From JBGSIC01 sp041751875 (lineage in GTDB: Bacteria > Bdellovibrionota > FAC87 > UBA2466 > JACKAF01): DNA of 64,000 nt. The DNA lies in NCBI GenBank assembly GCA_041751875.1, contig JBGSIC010000003.1, positions 1 to 64,000 of the forward strand, read 5' to 3'. Of this stretch, positions 27,401-35,067 are shown in pieces. The first letter of the stretch is position 1; each line of letters starts with the position of its first letter. The notes below the pieces were generated by a model. The model was given only the letters and a program-made list of their open reading frames with translations, did no database searches and had not been told where the DNA came from. The translations under genes were made by a program, and so were the position numbers.

Positions 27401-28191
27401 ACCAACGTACGGTATGCCTCTTCATTAAAGCCCTCTGGTTTCTTTTCGATTAGTTCGGTAAGACGCGTGCTGTGAATAAATCCTTTTTCCGTGAACTCGC
27501 TCATCGCAAAATCGTACAGGGATGGCGAGACGGCAGAGATGAAAGTAAAGGCTTCGCCAGGCGAAACAAGGTTCCAATCCTTGGCGAGATTGTGCCGTGT
27601 GAGGACTTCACGCAGTAAGGCCTTTTGTCGGTTGAGGGAAAGGTCCGAGTTATCTTGAGAAAGGCGACTGAGTTCGGAGGCGGCCTCAGCCAAATGTCGG
27701 TTGTATCGGTTTAGTAACTGATTCTGAAACCGATTCACCTGGGCACCAAAATAATCTGCAGCCTGTTGTCGGCCTCCACGCGTAAGGGTTGAAAACGCGT
27801 TACTCTTCTCCGAAAGCTCCCGTGCGTGAGGCATCACGATGGCAAGTAGCTCATTTTCGGTCGCTTCCTGAGTGCGACGTGTTTGCCTCGCAAGATACGC
27901 GATATCAAAATTGTTCTGAATCCACGCACGCATGCGCTTTTTCGTTTCACTTTCCTGATTGAGATTTTTGAGGTCTTTCCTTTTCTTTTCGTCCCGGGCC
28001 TTTTTACGCTTTTCTTCTTTTTTGCGACGGTTCTTGTCGTTGTCGCGGGCCGAACTCGGTGGGTGGACGCGCTTTGCTTGCGGCGCCTGCGCGGCCAAGC
28101 GGAAACGGCAACGCGAGCGACTGCCCCCAAAAGCGGAGTTGTCCCCTACGCCTATAAGAATAGTAATAAAAATCAGAAACGAAATTCGCAT
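24457..28191 (-). CDS. Large helical-repeat protein with C-terminal DUF3883/PD-(D/E)XK-like nuclease domain, putatively exported
   Basis: 1244 residues. The N-terminus (MRISFLIFITILIGVG, then DNSAFG/GS) looks like a Sec signal peptide. It is followed by a strongly basic Lys/Arg/Glu stretch (about 40-90). Residues 150-1050 are helical pairs of HEAT/ARM type with many LxxLxxxD units. At about 1105-1195, GYDLFSID and RLIEVKGK form the D...ExK core of a PD-(D/E)XK fold, matching the DUF3883 (NO VEIN C-terminal) family, which is often attached to helicases and restriction-like systems. An exported form with alpha-solenoid repeats is unusual. It could be a secreted nuclease or binding protein; the signal peptide is the weakest point. 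Confidence 0.75.
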   Translation of the reverse strand: MRISFLIFITILIGVGDNSAFGGSRSRCRFRLAAQAPQAKRVHPPSSARDNDKNRRKKEEKRKKARDEKKRKDLKNLNQESETKKRMRAWIQNNFDIAYLARQTRRTQEATENELLAIVMPHARELSEKSNAFSTLTRGGRQQAADYFGAQVNRFQNQLLNRYNRHLAEAASELSRLSQDNSDLSLNRQKALLREVLTRHNLAKDWNLVSPGEAFTFISAVSPSLYDFAMSEFTEKGFIHSTRLTELIEKKPEGFNEEAYRTLVALNIVYLAFEPPLTYVHHDLFVRCLKDEDPWVRFVSAIALILSRNDAESIEAGQAVLAQTITSLRYQDNFQLFQAVIRKHPPENRERIDKVIREILEDQSENDPTKIAIALGIASPALLQEAVAHRRAHQVLETGNLRQKGVVVLALLGLPEEMVTPEHVDMFLNVCRFKGEGEDSEAWSNIKKQAVYYLGQHASFKQLVTLFIETDDPALTRNLGIRITMSYLHSSPGKMRLPFTSADRERMRHSAIDSSAPTEVVSAIIALSVSKDLQSEDVVAVVEGIYRMRKALATEYNELVAQTIDRVHTELLARARPFYESLLEGAVEAEESSAHNRVATFFLARPITGKLAVRSFLGGAMRLLEHHSEGEVGQKARTLIEKIIEEHELADEAQDYVEKVDPPEDAVAFALFLVRQSPVYRPRVHGIVALGAAIGNAQAALYLEEQEQRRERRRLRRAPEKTKEASTAASDSSVSLPEVMTLDRAVTDLSRLYAEQSTLEVAEKAFAVLDAQVEQITFPHLKELVHLARNAESRLPEEDPKRQVLLTGLKKCWEKLPLSQILKALDSQQVAGERVGLFLVDEKLAFFLTAESAATLDELTESLLKLGINSSREKVRSQALRQLILLESQHGVGDRTQEKLKEELLKLEKLPLLSPAEITLVALNAAVGEGSVAEHAMTFLSSYLSLGEIDPQDLDYVLIERIVAAGRVLLDEKVNPRIRLALAAPLSRIPGYDTEGVANLLRLAELGTVSPAVQQAAKQAEQQLAERHGPILHASVTEFLKTFGLVPGQLISPFTIPAPILAFQRDATLARNKGVEGAAEELRRSSEALSMFSTIATEVLPRRFRGYGRYVQDVSANPRMGYDLFSIDFRTGEVRLIEVKGKFHRSNEIAISRHEARMANVYAGKSQMNYYICVVSLGSRGEIFDLHLVKNPVKLEAQQDGPGFLSADERTFWFDLPWFLTPRAEGGLFFFERLLPQHYESEPR

Positions 28192-28849
28192 GTGCTATTA
28201 GCCGCCCGAGAAGACTAGAGAAATCGGCGAACCATAGCAATTTTGGCGTACTGCGTCAATTAATAGAGAGTAAGGATTACGACGGCTTAGGCCGGATTCC
28301 GGGTAAACGCGTTGCCTGTTTCCGTCGCTGAGAGCTTTGGGCGCTGCGATCCCTTGTGGGATTTGCGCGCAACCTTCTCGCTCGAAGCGCCATGAAAAGT
28401 GGAAAAGAGCGTAAGAAACCCCAAAAGAAAGAGAAAGCCGAGCGTGTTGACTGCCTTTTCGTCCATCTGAAACATGCATCCCCCGTTGCTTAACGTTCCG
28501 TTAGAAGCCGCGGGACTGACGCCCCGTCGACTTCGCATTTTGTTTAACTGCACTAGGACCATTGCAACGAAAGTGCCGTTTCTCCAGCCTTTGTATTCTG
28601 ATGGAATAACTTTGAAGCTGTCACGGCGTTAAACACACGGCGATGTTTTTGGCGGCGAAAAAAGCCTCTCCTCTTTTTTCGCCTTGGGTAACCGACCGGT
28701 TTTCTTTAGCTTCGAGCGAGCCCTTTCTGATGGGGTGGATAGGCTGCGCAAAAAATAGGCGAAACCCCGTATTCCAACAGAAATCACGCGGGCAACCTTT
28801 AACGCTTCGGCACATTTGTTTTGACCGCCCATTGCATAGAATAGCGAGC
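28192..28849. other. Divergent intergenic region, mostly without recognisable genes
   Basis: This 658-nt gap lies between the large repeat protein (minus) and the 152-residue membrane-protein gene (plus). Several open frames cross it on both strands, but none has a family match. Only the short minus-strand frame at 28287-28475 has features of a gene. I saw no tRNA, repeat or clear promoter. Confidence 0.4.
28287..28475 (-). CDS. Possible small single-span membrane protein
   Basis: 62 residues if the start is ATG 28475 (MFQMDEKAVN). A hydrophobic segment, LGFLFLLGFLTLFSTF, is followed by a basic, Ser/Lys-rich tail, the topology of small inner-membrane proteins. GGGGGA lies a few bases before the start, giving a plausible ribosome site for this ATG or the one 9 nt downstream. 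No homologue is recognised, and other frames are open here, so this is a weak call. Confidence 0.3.
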   Translation of the reverse strand: MFQMDEKAVNTLGFLFLLGFLTLFSTFHGASSEKVARKSHKGSQRPKLSATETGNAFTRNPA

Positions 28850-29308
28850 ATGCATGACCCCGCGCCCGAACCCGAATCGAAAGGCATCTCCCCGCGTTTT
28901 GCTTTTCTTCTCACTCTGCACTGCGCGATCCTTTTCGGTGCCATGGCGGTGGAAAACTGGCGCCAAACAAAGGGCCCTTGGGGAGGCTACCTCGATCTGT
29001 TCGCCAGTCGTCAACAATGGAAAATATTTCGAGAGATTCCAACCTGTGTGACACCCGAGATCCTATTTTTTACTCCTGAGAAAAGAACGGGCCAGGCCCC
29101 CTGGCTTAAATCAAGCCCCTCTTCCCTCGCTCAGCCGACACGCGAACTTGCGCTCCTTTCGCACGCGATTGAGAGCAAAACGAATGGCTACCTAGAAAGC
29201 TATGTCGGGCGCTGGTGCAAAACCCATGATCTCATTTCTTCCACGCCTGTATTGGTGTCACACATTTGCGGCCCAAGCATTCATTTAAGGACCGTACCAT
29301 GCGCCTAG
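28850..29308 (+). CDS. Membrane-anchored protein of unknown function, partner of the HTTM-like gene
   Basis: 152 residues from ATG 28850; a much longer open frame extends upstream but lacks coding character. A single hydrophobic segment (FAFLLTLHCAILFGAMAV, about residues 17-34) follows a short polar N-terminus. The rest is soluble, with Trp and Cys residues, and likely periplasmic. The last codons overlap the start of the HTTM-like gene by 10 nt, so the two are translationally coupled and probably work together. No family was recognised. Confidence 0.55.
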   Translation: MHDPAPEPESKGISPRFAFLLTLHCAILFGAMAVENWRQTKGPWGGYLDLFASRQQWKIFREIPTCVTPEILFFTPEKRTGQAPWLKSSPSSLAQPTRELALLSHAIESKTNGYLESYVGRWCKTHDLISSTPVLVSHICGPSIHLRTVPCA

Positions 29309-30144
29309 CGGTCTGGTTCTGGAGCCCTCCTCTCTCACACCGAGCGTCGCGTGTCGCTCACCAACTGTTCGGACTGCTTACGATAGGAACACTCGTTTTT
29401 TCTTTTCCCGAACCGGTTTCTTTTTACTGGGGGGAAAGCGGACTTTTCGCTCCTCCTTCATTTAGCGGCGCTTCCCTTTGGGGAAATTTAATGTTTGCTC
29501 TGGCGTGGATGGCTGCACTGGGACTTAGCGCTGGTTATTATCTTCGTTTTTTTACCGCAGTCGCCCTGCTCTGGCACATGACGGTGTTTCACCTTTTTGC
29601 GCTAGCGGGGTGGCATCTCGATGCGATGATGGTGGCGCTGAATTTTTCGCTCTTCTTTCTCCCCTCGCCTTGTTCGGAGACGCGAAGGAAAGACTCCACG
29701 GCACCCGCTCCTGGCTTGCGCTATGTTCAACTGTACTTGAGTTTTGTTTATCTCGTGTCCGCCTTGGCGAAGCTGAAACTTCCCACCTGGAGAAGTGGTG
29801 AAGCCATTTCCCACTTTTTTGCTTCGTGGTTGGTCGAAGTAACGCTTAGCTTCCCCGCCTTTTTTGCTCTAGGGATCGCGTGGGGCGTGATGGTGGGTGA
29901 GTTGGCTTTGGCGTTTCTTCTCTGGTTCCCACGTACCCAAAAGTTAGCTTTTCGTTTAGCCTTGCTTTTTCACGGGAGTGTTTTCTTTTTCACGAAAATT
30001 AAGTGGTTCTCAGTCGTGATGCTTTGTTCCCATCTTTGCTACGCATACCGCTGGGTACCTGATTTAGCCGGGAAACAAGTGGGGCGACGCCTTCAAACGA
30101 GGATAGCGTCGCTCAAGCGTTCGTTGCGCCAGCGCTCGACTTAA
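29299..30144 (+). CDS. HTTM-like (vitamin K-dependent carboxylase-related) membrane protein
   Basis: 281 residues from ATG 29299. Six to eight membrane helices are arranged as in the HTTM (horizontally transferred transmembrane) domain shared with vitamin K-dependent gamma-carboxylase: FYWGESGLFAPPS near the first helices, a YYLRFFTA loop, then paired helices around HMTVFHLF, YLSFVYLVSALAKL and FHGSVFFFTKI. HTTM proteins without the soluble carboxylase part are common in bacteria, often beside a partner of about 150 residues, as here. The reaction is unknown. The 3' end overlaps the convergent glycosyltransferase gene by 81 nt. Confidence 0.55.
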   Translation: MRLAVWFWSPPLSHRASRVAHQLFGLLTIGTLVFSFPEPVSFYWGESGLFAPPSFSGASLWGNLMFALAWMAALGLSAGYYLRFFTAVALLWHMTVFHLFALAGWHLDAMMVALNFSLFFLPSPCSETRRKDSTAPAPGLRYVQLYLSFVYLVSALAKLKLPTWRSGEAISHFFASWLVEVTLSFPAFFALGIAWGVMVGELALAFLLWFPRTQKLAFRLALLFHGSVFFFTKIKWFSVVMLCSHLCYAYRWVPDLAGKQVGRRLQTRIASLKRSLRQRST

Positions 30145-30825
30145 GCGCGCCCCTTCTTCTTTCAGAAACGAACGGAAACGGTTATTGGGATGCAGGCCTT
30201 TATGCGCGGCAAAAGTCGCGTCAAACAATTGCTCCCAGTGGTCTCCCACTCTTAAAAAGAGATCAACAGCCTCGACCGCCGTCCAATGAGGATCGTAACC
30301 GCCAGCTTGAACGATCGCGTTTTTTCTCCAGGTAGAGGCACTATGAACCACACTGTAGTCGGTACATAAATCCCAGCCGTGTTGATACCCAAAAGCGGGC
30401 ATCACTGTGCAGAGATTATCATCGACCTCAATCGTCGCTCGCCCCCACACCACACCTGCCCGCGGAGCAGAATTGAGCAAAGCAGCGTGCCGAACAACCT
30501 TTTGCGGAAAAAGCCAGTCGTCGGCATCCGCAATGGAGATAAACTCGCCTCGCGCTCGTTCAAGCAAGAAGTTACGCCCATAAGTGAGTCCTCGGCGCAC
30601 TTTGAAACGAAATAGGTGAAGACCGGGAAAGAAGAGAGAGCGCAACTTATCCCAAGTTCCGTCAGTTGAGCCGTCATCGAGAACCAGGCACTCCCACCTG
30701 CCCTCTTGGATACGCACAGAAGCCAGAGTCCTTTCGAGAGTTTGCCCCATGTTGTGAGTACAGATCAGTACACTCGTAAGGGGCGCAGGGGCCTTCTTAC
30801 TGGTCAGCTGCTCTTGGCTGCTCAA
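30064..30825 (-). CDS. Glycosyltransferase family 2
   Basis: 253 residues, soluble, GT-A fold. TSVLICTHN opens the nucleotide-binding half, LDDGSTDGT (about 50) and ISIADADDW (about 97) carry the conserved aspartates including the metal-binding DxD, and a conserved E-A-V-D-L-F segment appears late. Translation probably starts at TTG 30825 with GAGGTGA 5 nt upstream; that TTG immediately follows the stop of the ICMT-like gene, so the two form an operon. Its 3' end overlaps the HTTM gene in antisense. The acceptor is unknown. Confidence 0.85.
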   Translation of the reverse strand: MSSQEQLTSKKAPAPLTSVLICTHNMGQTLERTLASVRIQEGRWECLVLDDGSTDGTWDKLRSLFFPGLHLFRFKVRRGLTYGRNFLLERARGEFISIADADDWLFPQKVVRHAALLNSAPRAGVVWGRATIEVDDNLCTVMPAFGYQHGWDLCTDYSVVHSASTWRKNAIVQAGGYDPHWTAVEAVDLFLRVGDHWEQLFDATFAAHKGLHPNNRFRSFLKEEGARLSRALAQRTLERRYPRLKASPHLFPG

Positions 30826-31458
30826 CTAGATCACCTCGGGAAAAAATCGATAGGGGACTCTCATTTTGTACCGGGCGTACTGGGGATCCGACTCGAGGAA
30901 AAACTCTTCCTGAAAGGCCTTCATGACGAGTAGTCCCAAACCCGTGAACCAGATTGTGAGGGCGGGGATGGAAAAGTGGCTCAGTAGGAACGCCAGACTG
31001 GTCATCAGGGAAGAGGTGTACAGGGGATGTCGCATAAACCGGTATGCGCCCCCTTCAACCAGCTCACGCTGGGCGGGAACAATCCCAAAGTTGCGTCCTA
31101 AGCTAATGCGCGCCCAAATGAAAAGCAGCGTTCCGACGAACGCCAAGCCCGAGGTGATCCAATCCGGTAGCAGAGCCGTGGTGGGGACCCCCTTCAATAG
31201 AACGTACCAAAGATGCCAGTTCGCCCCCGCAAGCGCGAGGAACCACACCCACAAACGGGGACTGACTCGCTGAGGGTGGTGACGAAACAAAAGCAGTCCG
31301 TTGTGAATCACCAGGTTCACTAACATGACAGTCAGCGCAAAGCCTCTTTTGTCCTCGATGGACCCTAATGCCAATTGCACTGTCACCAAAACTAAGACAA
31401 ACGCCACCCACCGGTCGACCGTTGGTAAGCACCAAAATTTCTGCCACTTTGTTTGCAT
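30826..31458 (-). CDS. Isoprenylcysteine carboxyl methyltransferase-like membrane protein
   Basis: 210 residues from ATG 31458; an in-frame TTG 21 nt upstream is less likely. About five membrane helices lead to the C-terminal ICMT/PEMT signature: LVEGGAYRFMRHPLYTS (about 125-141), then a re-entrant helix pair and EEFFLESDPQYARYKMRVP near the end. Bacterial members methylate small hydrophobic or isoprenoid substrates, or act in lipid modification, using SAM. The substrate is unknown. It is the first gene of a two-gene operon with the GT2 gene at 30064, and is divergent from the GT4 gene at 31542. Confidence 0.8.
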   Translation of the reverse strand: MQTKWQKFWCLPTVDRWVAFVLVLVTVQLALGSIEDKRGFALTVMLVNLVIHNGLLLFRHHPQRVSPRLWVWFLALAGANWHLWYVLLKGVPTTALLPDWITSGLAFVGTLLFIWARISLGRNFGIVPAQRELVEGGAYRFMRHPLYTSSLMTSLAFLLSHFSIPALTIWFTGLGLLVMKAFQEEFFLESDPQYARYKMRVPYRFFPEVI

Positions 31459-31541
31459 GATTTGACCAGGAAAGGACAAACTAAAGACAACTGGCCCTGA
31501 TTTTAATACAATGCAGGGAGATTCCTTAGACCCTCCGCACT

Positions 31542-32636
31542 ATGAAACCGAACCAAAACATTCTGATCCACCTAGAAGGGGAAGCCATAGGGGGATACGA
31601 AACCCAGTTGTGGGAACTCACTCGTGCGCTGGTGGCTGAGCAGCGCTCCGTTACGATTATTTGTCCAAAGGGCGCCGTCGCGACTCTATTTCGCAATCTG
31701 AGGGTACCGGTCCTTCCTTCGCCTAAAACACGCGATGAATGGTCCCACATTATGGAAAAGGAAAAAGTAACGCTTCTGATCACCGTTCAAGGAGAAATTG
31801 GTTCCGCCGCAACCGCAGCCAAGCGCCTCGGAATTGCCGTTTTTTGGATCTGCGGCTTTCCGCCCGACGGGCATCCCGACCTCCCCTCTCTGCGCGCCTT
31901 GGCCCCACTCCTTTTTGATCGCGTCCTGGTGCCGTCTCATTTCATGAAAAAAACAGTGGAAAACATTCTTGGTGCCGCAGCCGAAGTGCTGACGGTTGGA
32001 GTAGACACAAATGTTTTTCACAAATCTAATGACCGAAATGCCCTTCGGCTTTCGATGGGAATTCCCTATAACGCTTTTGTCGTCGGCTACGCCGCTCGTT
32101 TTGCGCCTCACAAGAGGCATCGCGATTTGATTCAGCTTTTAAAGAAGGCCCACCAAGACGGTCACCCGCTTCATCTTCTGCTTTTGGGCTGGGGACAAGA
32201 GAGATACCGCGCACACTTTGAAAGTCTTTGGAATGAAGTACAAACCATGAACCTTTTGGCGTATACGCACTTTGTGACCGTGCGAGAAGATATGCCGGCC
32301 TTCTATTCCGCGATGGATGTTTTTGTTTCTCCCGCCCAAGCCGAAGGTTTGGGATGTTCTCTTTTGGAGGCCATGGCTTGCTCGGTTCCGGTGCTCATCG
32401 CCGATTCTGGTGGCGCCCCAGAGGTCCTCAAACATCCTGATGCGGGGAAGTTGTTTCCGTTGGGAGAAACGGCTGAGTTGTGGCGCGAAATAAAATCGCT
32501 CATGCAGGAAAACGAAATGGCATCTCGGCAACGATCTTTTCACGCTCGGCAAGTGGTCGAAAAGCATTTCTCTTGTGCTTCACTTCATGAAAGTTTTGAG
32601 CGAATCGAGGCATCACTTCGCAACGCGGCTTGCTAG
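31542..32636 (+). CDS. Glycosyltransferase family 4 (GT-B)
   Basis: 364 residues. The C-terminal GT-B half carries the GT4 landmarks: AARFAPHKRH near 187, LLLGWGQE near 217, DVFVSPAQAEGLGCSLLEAMA near 264 with the E-x7-E motif, and a final PEVLKHPDAGKLFP loop. The N-terminal half contains an EAIGGYETQL acceptor-side loop. Retaining GT4 enzymes transfer sugars from nucleotide donors in polysaccharide or lipid-linked glycan synthesis. It starts the plus-strand run GT4-GT2-nucleotidyltransferase-PqqD-like, with short or overlapping junctions after it, so it probably heads that operon. Confidence 0.85.
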   Translation: MKPNQNILIHLEGEAIGGYETQLWELTRALVAEQRSVTIICPKGAVATLFRNLRVPVLPSPKTRDEWSHIMEKEKVTLLITVQGEIGSAATAAKRLGIAVFWICGFPPDGHPDLPSLRALAPLLFDRVLVPSHFMKKTVENILGAAAEVLTVGVDTNVFHKSNDRNALRLSMGIPYNAFVVGYAARFAPHKRHRDLIQLLKKAHQDGHPLHLLLLGWGQERYRAHFESLWNEVQTMNLLAYTHFVTVREDMPAFYSAMDVFVSPAQAEGLGCSLLEAMACSVPVLIADSGGAPEVLKHPDAGKLFPLGETAELWREIKSLMQENEMASRQRSFHARQVVEKHFSCASLHESFERIEASLRNAAC

Positions 32637-32679
32637 GTCACCATGAAAAACTTATGCTTGCCTCGAGACCCACGTCTTA

Positions 32680-33432
32680 ATGGCCCAAAACAAAATTAGC
32701 ATACTGATTCCGGTTTTTAATTCGCCACCCTATTTGCGGGAATCCGTCTTAAGCCTTTTAAAAGATCCTCATCCAGAGAAAGAAATTCTTATTATCGATG
32801 ATGGCTCGTCTGCTTCACCGAAAAAGCTTGTGGGTGACTTACCGGTCCGCTTTATTGAATCCGAAATCAATCACGGTCCCGCTCATGCCCTAAACCTGGG
32901 CCTGAGAGAGGCAACGGGTGATTTTGTCGCCTTCATGGATCAAGATGACATTCTGGCTCCAGGAGGAATTTCCTGGCGGTGGCAGTGGCTTCATACTCAT
33001 CCCGCGACTCAAGCGGTGATGGGGGGACTTGCGGGAGTCATTGATCAACGTTCCGAGAGAATTAGCACGTACCGGATGCTACTCAAGCGGAAGATACTTT
33101 CTCTTCCTGAAACCTTAACACTTAACTTCTTTCGTCAAGGTGGGTGGGTTCCTTTGAGTCCACTTTCGCTCTGCCTGTTCCGAAGAGAGCTCTTAAGTGA
33201 AGTCGGCTTTTTCGATGAGTCACTCAGGGCGGCCCATGACCGAGAATATCTTTATCGGATTCTACACAAAACACGCATTCCGCATGTTCCCCGTTCGGTG
33301 CTTTTTTACCGCCTGCATGAGAGCAACTTATCCGTGAAAATAGAGCGAGGGAAAATTATCCCGAAACGCCGCACGGTAGCGGAACTTTTTTTGATCAATC
33401 TTGCCCATGGCATCCCCTTCCCACAGGCCTGA
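32680..33432 (+). CDS. Glycosyltransferase family 2
   Basis: 250 residues. ISILIPVFN, IIDDGSSAS near 45 and AFMDQDDIL near 86 give the GT-A nucleotide- and metal-binding residues. A late FDESLRAAHDREYLYRIL contains the conserved ED/RE-type motif. No membrane span is present. It lies 43 nt after the GT4 gene and overlaps the nucleotidyltransferase gene by about 26 nt, so it belongs to the same operon. Confidence 0.85.
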   Translation: MAQNKISILIPVFNSPPYLRESVLSLLKDPHPEKEILIIDDGSSASPKKLVGDLPVRFIESEINHGPAHALNLGLREATGDFVAFMDQDDILAPGGISWRWQWLHTHPATQAVMGGLAGVIDQRSERISTYRMLLKRKILSLPETLTLNFFRQGGWVPLSPLSLCLFRRELLSEVGFFDESLRAAHDREYLYRILHKTRIPHVPRSVLFYRLHESNLSVKIERGKIIPKRRTVAELFLINLAHGIPFPQA

Positions 33433-34717
33433 CCCTCCCCGCGTCTCCGAACGGGTACGCTCGGTGGCCTACCACCTTGTTCAACCTGCACCTTTCGGCT
33501 ATCTAGCTCGTACCGTCTATGAATCCGTAGCGAAACATTGTGCAATCAAAATGAGTTCTCACTCATCCGTGAAGGCGTTTTACTTACGCGGGGGAGCGAG
33601 CACAAGATGTGCTCCCGTCCTCTCCGATCTCGATTTCAGTATCGGCCTTAATCTACCTGCTCATTCTCCCGAGTTTGGTCAAGTCATGGCAAATCTCGCT
33701 CAACGTTACGCTCACCTAAAACACCGTTTCTTCCTACCGGGCGAGGTTTTGGTACACACTCCTCAAAGCCAAGCTTGGCCAAATCCGCTTCTCGCCTACG
33801 CGATGCAGGGTGCGCAACGATGGAAGCAAGACGAATGGGTCCCGCTTTCCGTCCCCCTACCCGATCACGGTAGTCTTCCCCATTTGGCTGTTTGCCTTCA
33901 GCAGTGGCTAGGCTGTCTGGAAAGTTTGCGACAGATTTTGAAATACGGTGAGAATTCTTTTTGGAGAGCCAGATTTGATCGGGACATGGCGAAACTCGAG
34001 CGCTGGATGGATCCCACCACAAATTGTCCAACCAAGGATATCGGCCCTCGCCTTGGACGCGCTTTTACCCATCTGAACGCCTTGGCCGCCTTTTCACCGT
34101 CAATTGAAGAATCACCCCGAGGGTCTTCTCCTCCAGAAATCAGGGCGATGGAATCGGCATGGAAACGATCGTTTGAGAGAGCCACCGGATTGAAATTAAA
34201 GTTTGGATTTGCACGCGCCCCTTTTGTGCTTCTTTTGGAACCGGACGAAGCACCCACTTTTTTTGAACGGCTAGCTCTTTTTTTTCGTAATCATGTTTCT
34301 CTTGCGGCTGCCACTCCCATTCAGTTTTTGTCTCCGGCCCTTTGGGAAGCCTATCGTTGTGGGTGGTCAGGCTGGACGAGGGCACAGGCCTTCCATCCAG
34401 ACTGGTTTACAGAAGGTCCGTCGCCCAGTCAGAACGGCAAACTCATCGAAGCCACCAAGACTCGTCTCTTGATGCGCTTACCCGTACTTCTCGGGGAGAG
34501 TTTGAGCCCGCGCAAAAACTGGCATCTCCATCTTAAGAGTCTTTGTGAAGAGTTGAAACGGCTTGACGGTAACTCCGAGAAACCGGGTGTCATTTCGCTC
34601 GAAAAAGCCACCGATCGGCCTGCTCTGAGTCACAACGCATTAAGAGAAAGTTTCTGGAAGGCCTACCCTGAGATGGAAGCATCTTGTCAGGCTTGGCATA
34701 AAGAAGTAAAATTTTGA
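33407..34717 (+). CDS. Minimal nucleotidyltransferase-fold protein
   Basis: 436 residues from ATG 33407, inside the end of the GT2 gene. The N-terminal quarter holds the pattern of the polymerase-beta-type nucleotidyltransferase fold: L-R-G-G-A-S-T, about ten residues, then SDLDFSIGL near residue 70 (GG/S...DhD). The remaining 330 residues are helical and have no known motif. Minimal nucleotidyltransferases of this size accompany HprK-like kinases and PqqD-like proteins in several peptide- and glycan-modification loci, as here. They may transfer a nucleotide to a small molecule or protein; the substrate is not known. A third carboxylate could not be placed with certainty. Confidence 0.65.
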   Translation: MASPSHRPDPPRVSERVRSVAYHLVQPAPFGYLARTVYESVAKHCAIKMSSHSSVKAFYLRGGASTRCAPVLSDLDFSIGLNLPAHSPEFGQVMANLAQRYAHLKHRFFLPGEVLVHTPQSQAWPNPLLAYAMQGAQRWKQDEWVPLSVPLPDHGSLPHLAVCLQQWLGCLESLRQILKYGENSFWRARFDRDMAKLERWMDPTTNCPTKDIGPRLGRAFTHLNALAAFSPSIEESPRGSSPPEIRAMESAWKRSFERATGLKLKFGFARAPFVLLLEPDEAPTFFERLALFFRNHVSLAAATPIQFLSPALWEAYRCGWSGWTRAQAFHPDWFTEGPSPSQNGKLIEATKTRLLMRLPVLLGESLSPRKNWHLHLKSLCEELKRLDGNSEKPGVISLEKATDRPALSHNALRESFWKAYPEMEASCQAWHKEVKF

Positions 34718-34735
34718 GCAGCGGGGGAGGAAAAT

Positions 34736-35062
34736 TTGGCTGAACTCTGCTACCAAGTACCTGAATCAACGATTTATCGGAAGGTTTCTGAAGAGCTTGT
34801 TTTGATACAGCTTGATACCGGAAAGTTTTACTATTTCAATCCGGAGACAGAAGCTTTCTTAGATTTTTTCAAAGCACCTCGATCTTTGTCTACCGAAGAT
34901 CCCGATCTTCACACCTTTGTGGAGTTTTTGCTTCAGAATAAAATCCTGAAAAAGACAAAGCCCTTGGATTCAACGGATTCGGATGGCTTTCCGGAAGGAA
35001 AACCGGCACTTCTTCGTGAAGGCGAAAAGAATCTCGATGAGATTACCTTTCTCTGCCCCTAG
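34736..35062 (+). CDS. PqqD-like protein (RiPP recognition element fold) with atypical C-terminal tail
   Basis: 108 residues from a TTG start with GGGGGAGG five bases upstream, 18 nt after the nucleotidyltransferase gene. Residues 10-75 match the PqqD/RRE winged-helix pattern: V-S-E-E-L-V-L-I, then LDTGKFYYFNPETEAFLDFF and a final FVEFLLQNKIL. Such domains bind the leader of a precursor peptide and present it to an enzyme. The last 30 residues are unlike plain PqqD: polar, then KPALLREGEKN and the end DEITFLCP, which resembles the P-x-L-x-x-x-G ... (L/I)-T pattern of some RiPP leaders followed by a short tail. It may be a fused recognition-substrate protein or simply a spacer. It converges on the methyltransferase gene, 5 nt away. 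Confidence 0.7.
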   Translation: MAELCYQVPESTIYRKVSEELVLIQLDTGKFYYFNPETEAFLDFFKAPRSLSTEDPDLHTFVEFLLQNKILKKTKPLDSTDSDGFPEGKPALLREGEKNLDEITFLCP

Positions 35063-35067
35063 GAGAC

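Noticed and set aside
28643..28849. 69-codon upstream extension of the 28850 gene
   Set aside because: The extension has no hydrophobic or domain signal and poor ribosome sites; the ATG at 28850 gives a sensible membrane-anchored protein.
34736..35062. PqqD of a PQQ operon feeding the sugar dehydrogenase at 52935
   Set aside because: No pqqA, B, C or E lies nearby, the protein sits in a glycosyltransferase/nucleotidyltransferase operon, and its tail is unlike PqqD.
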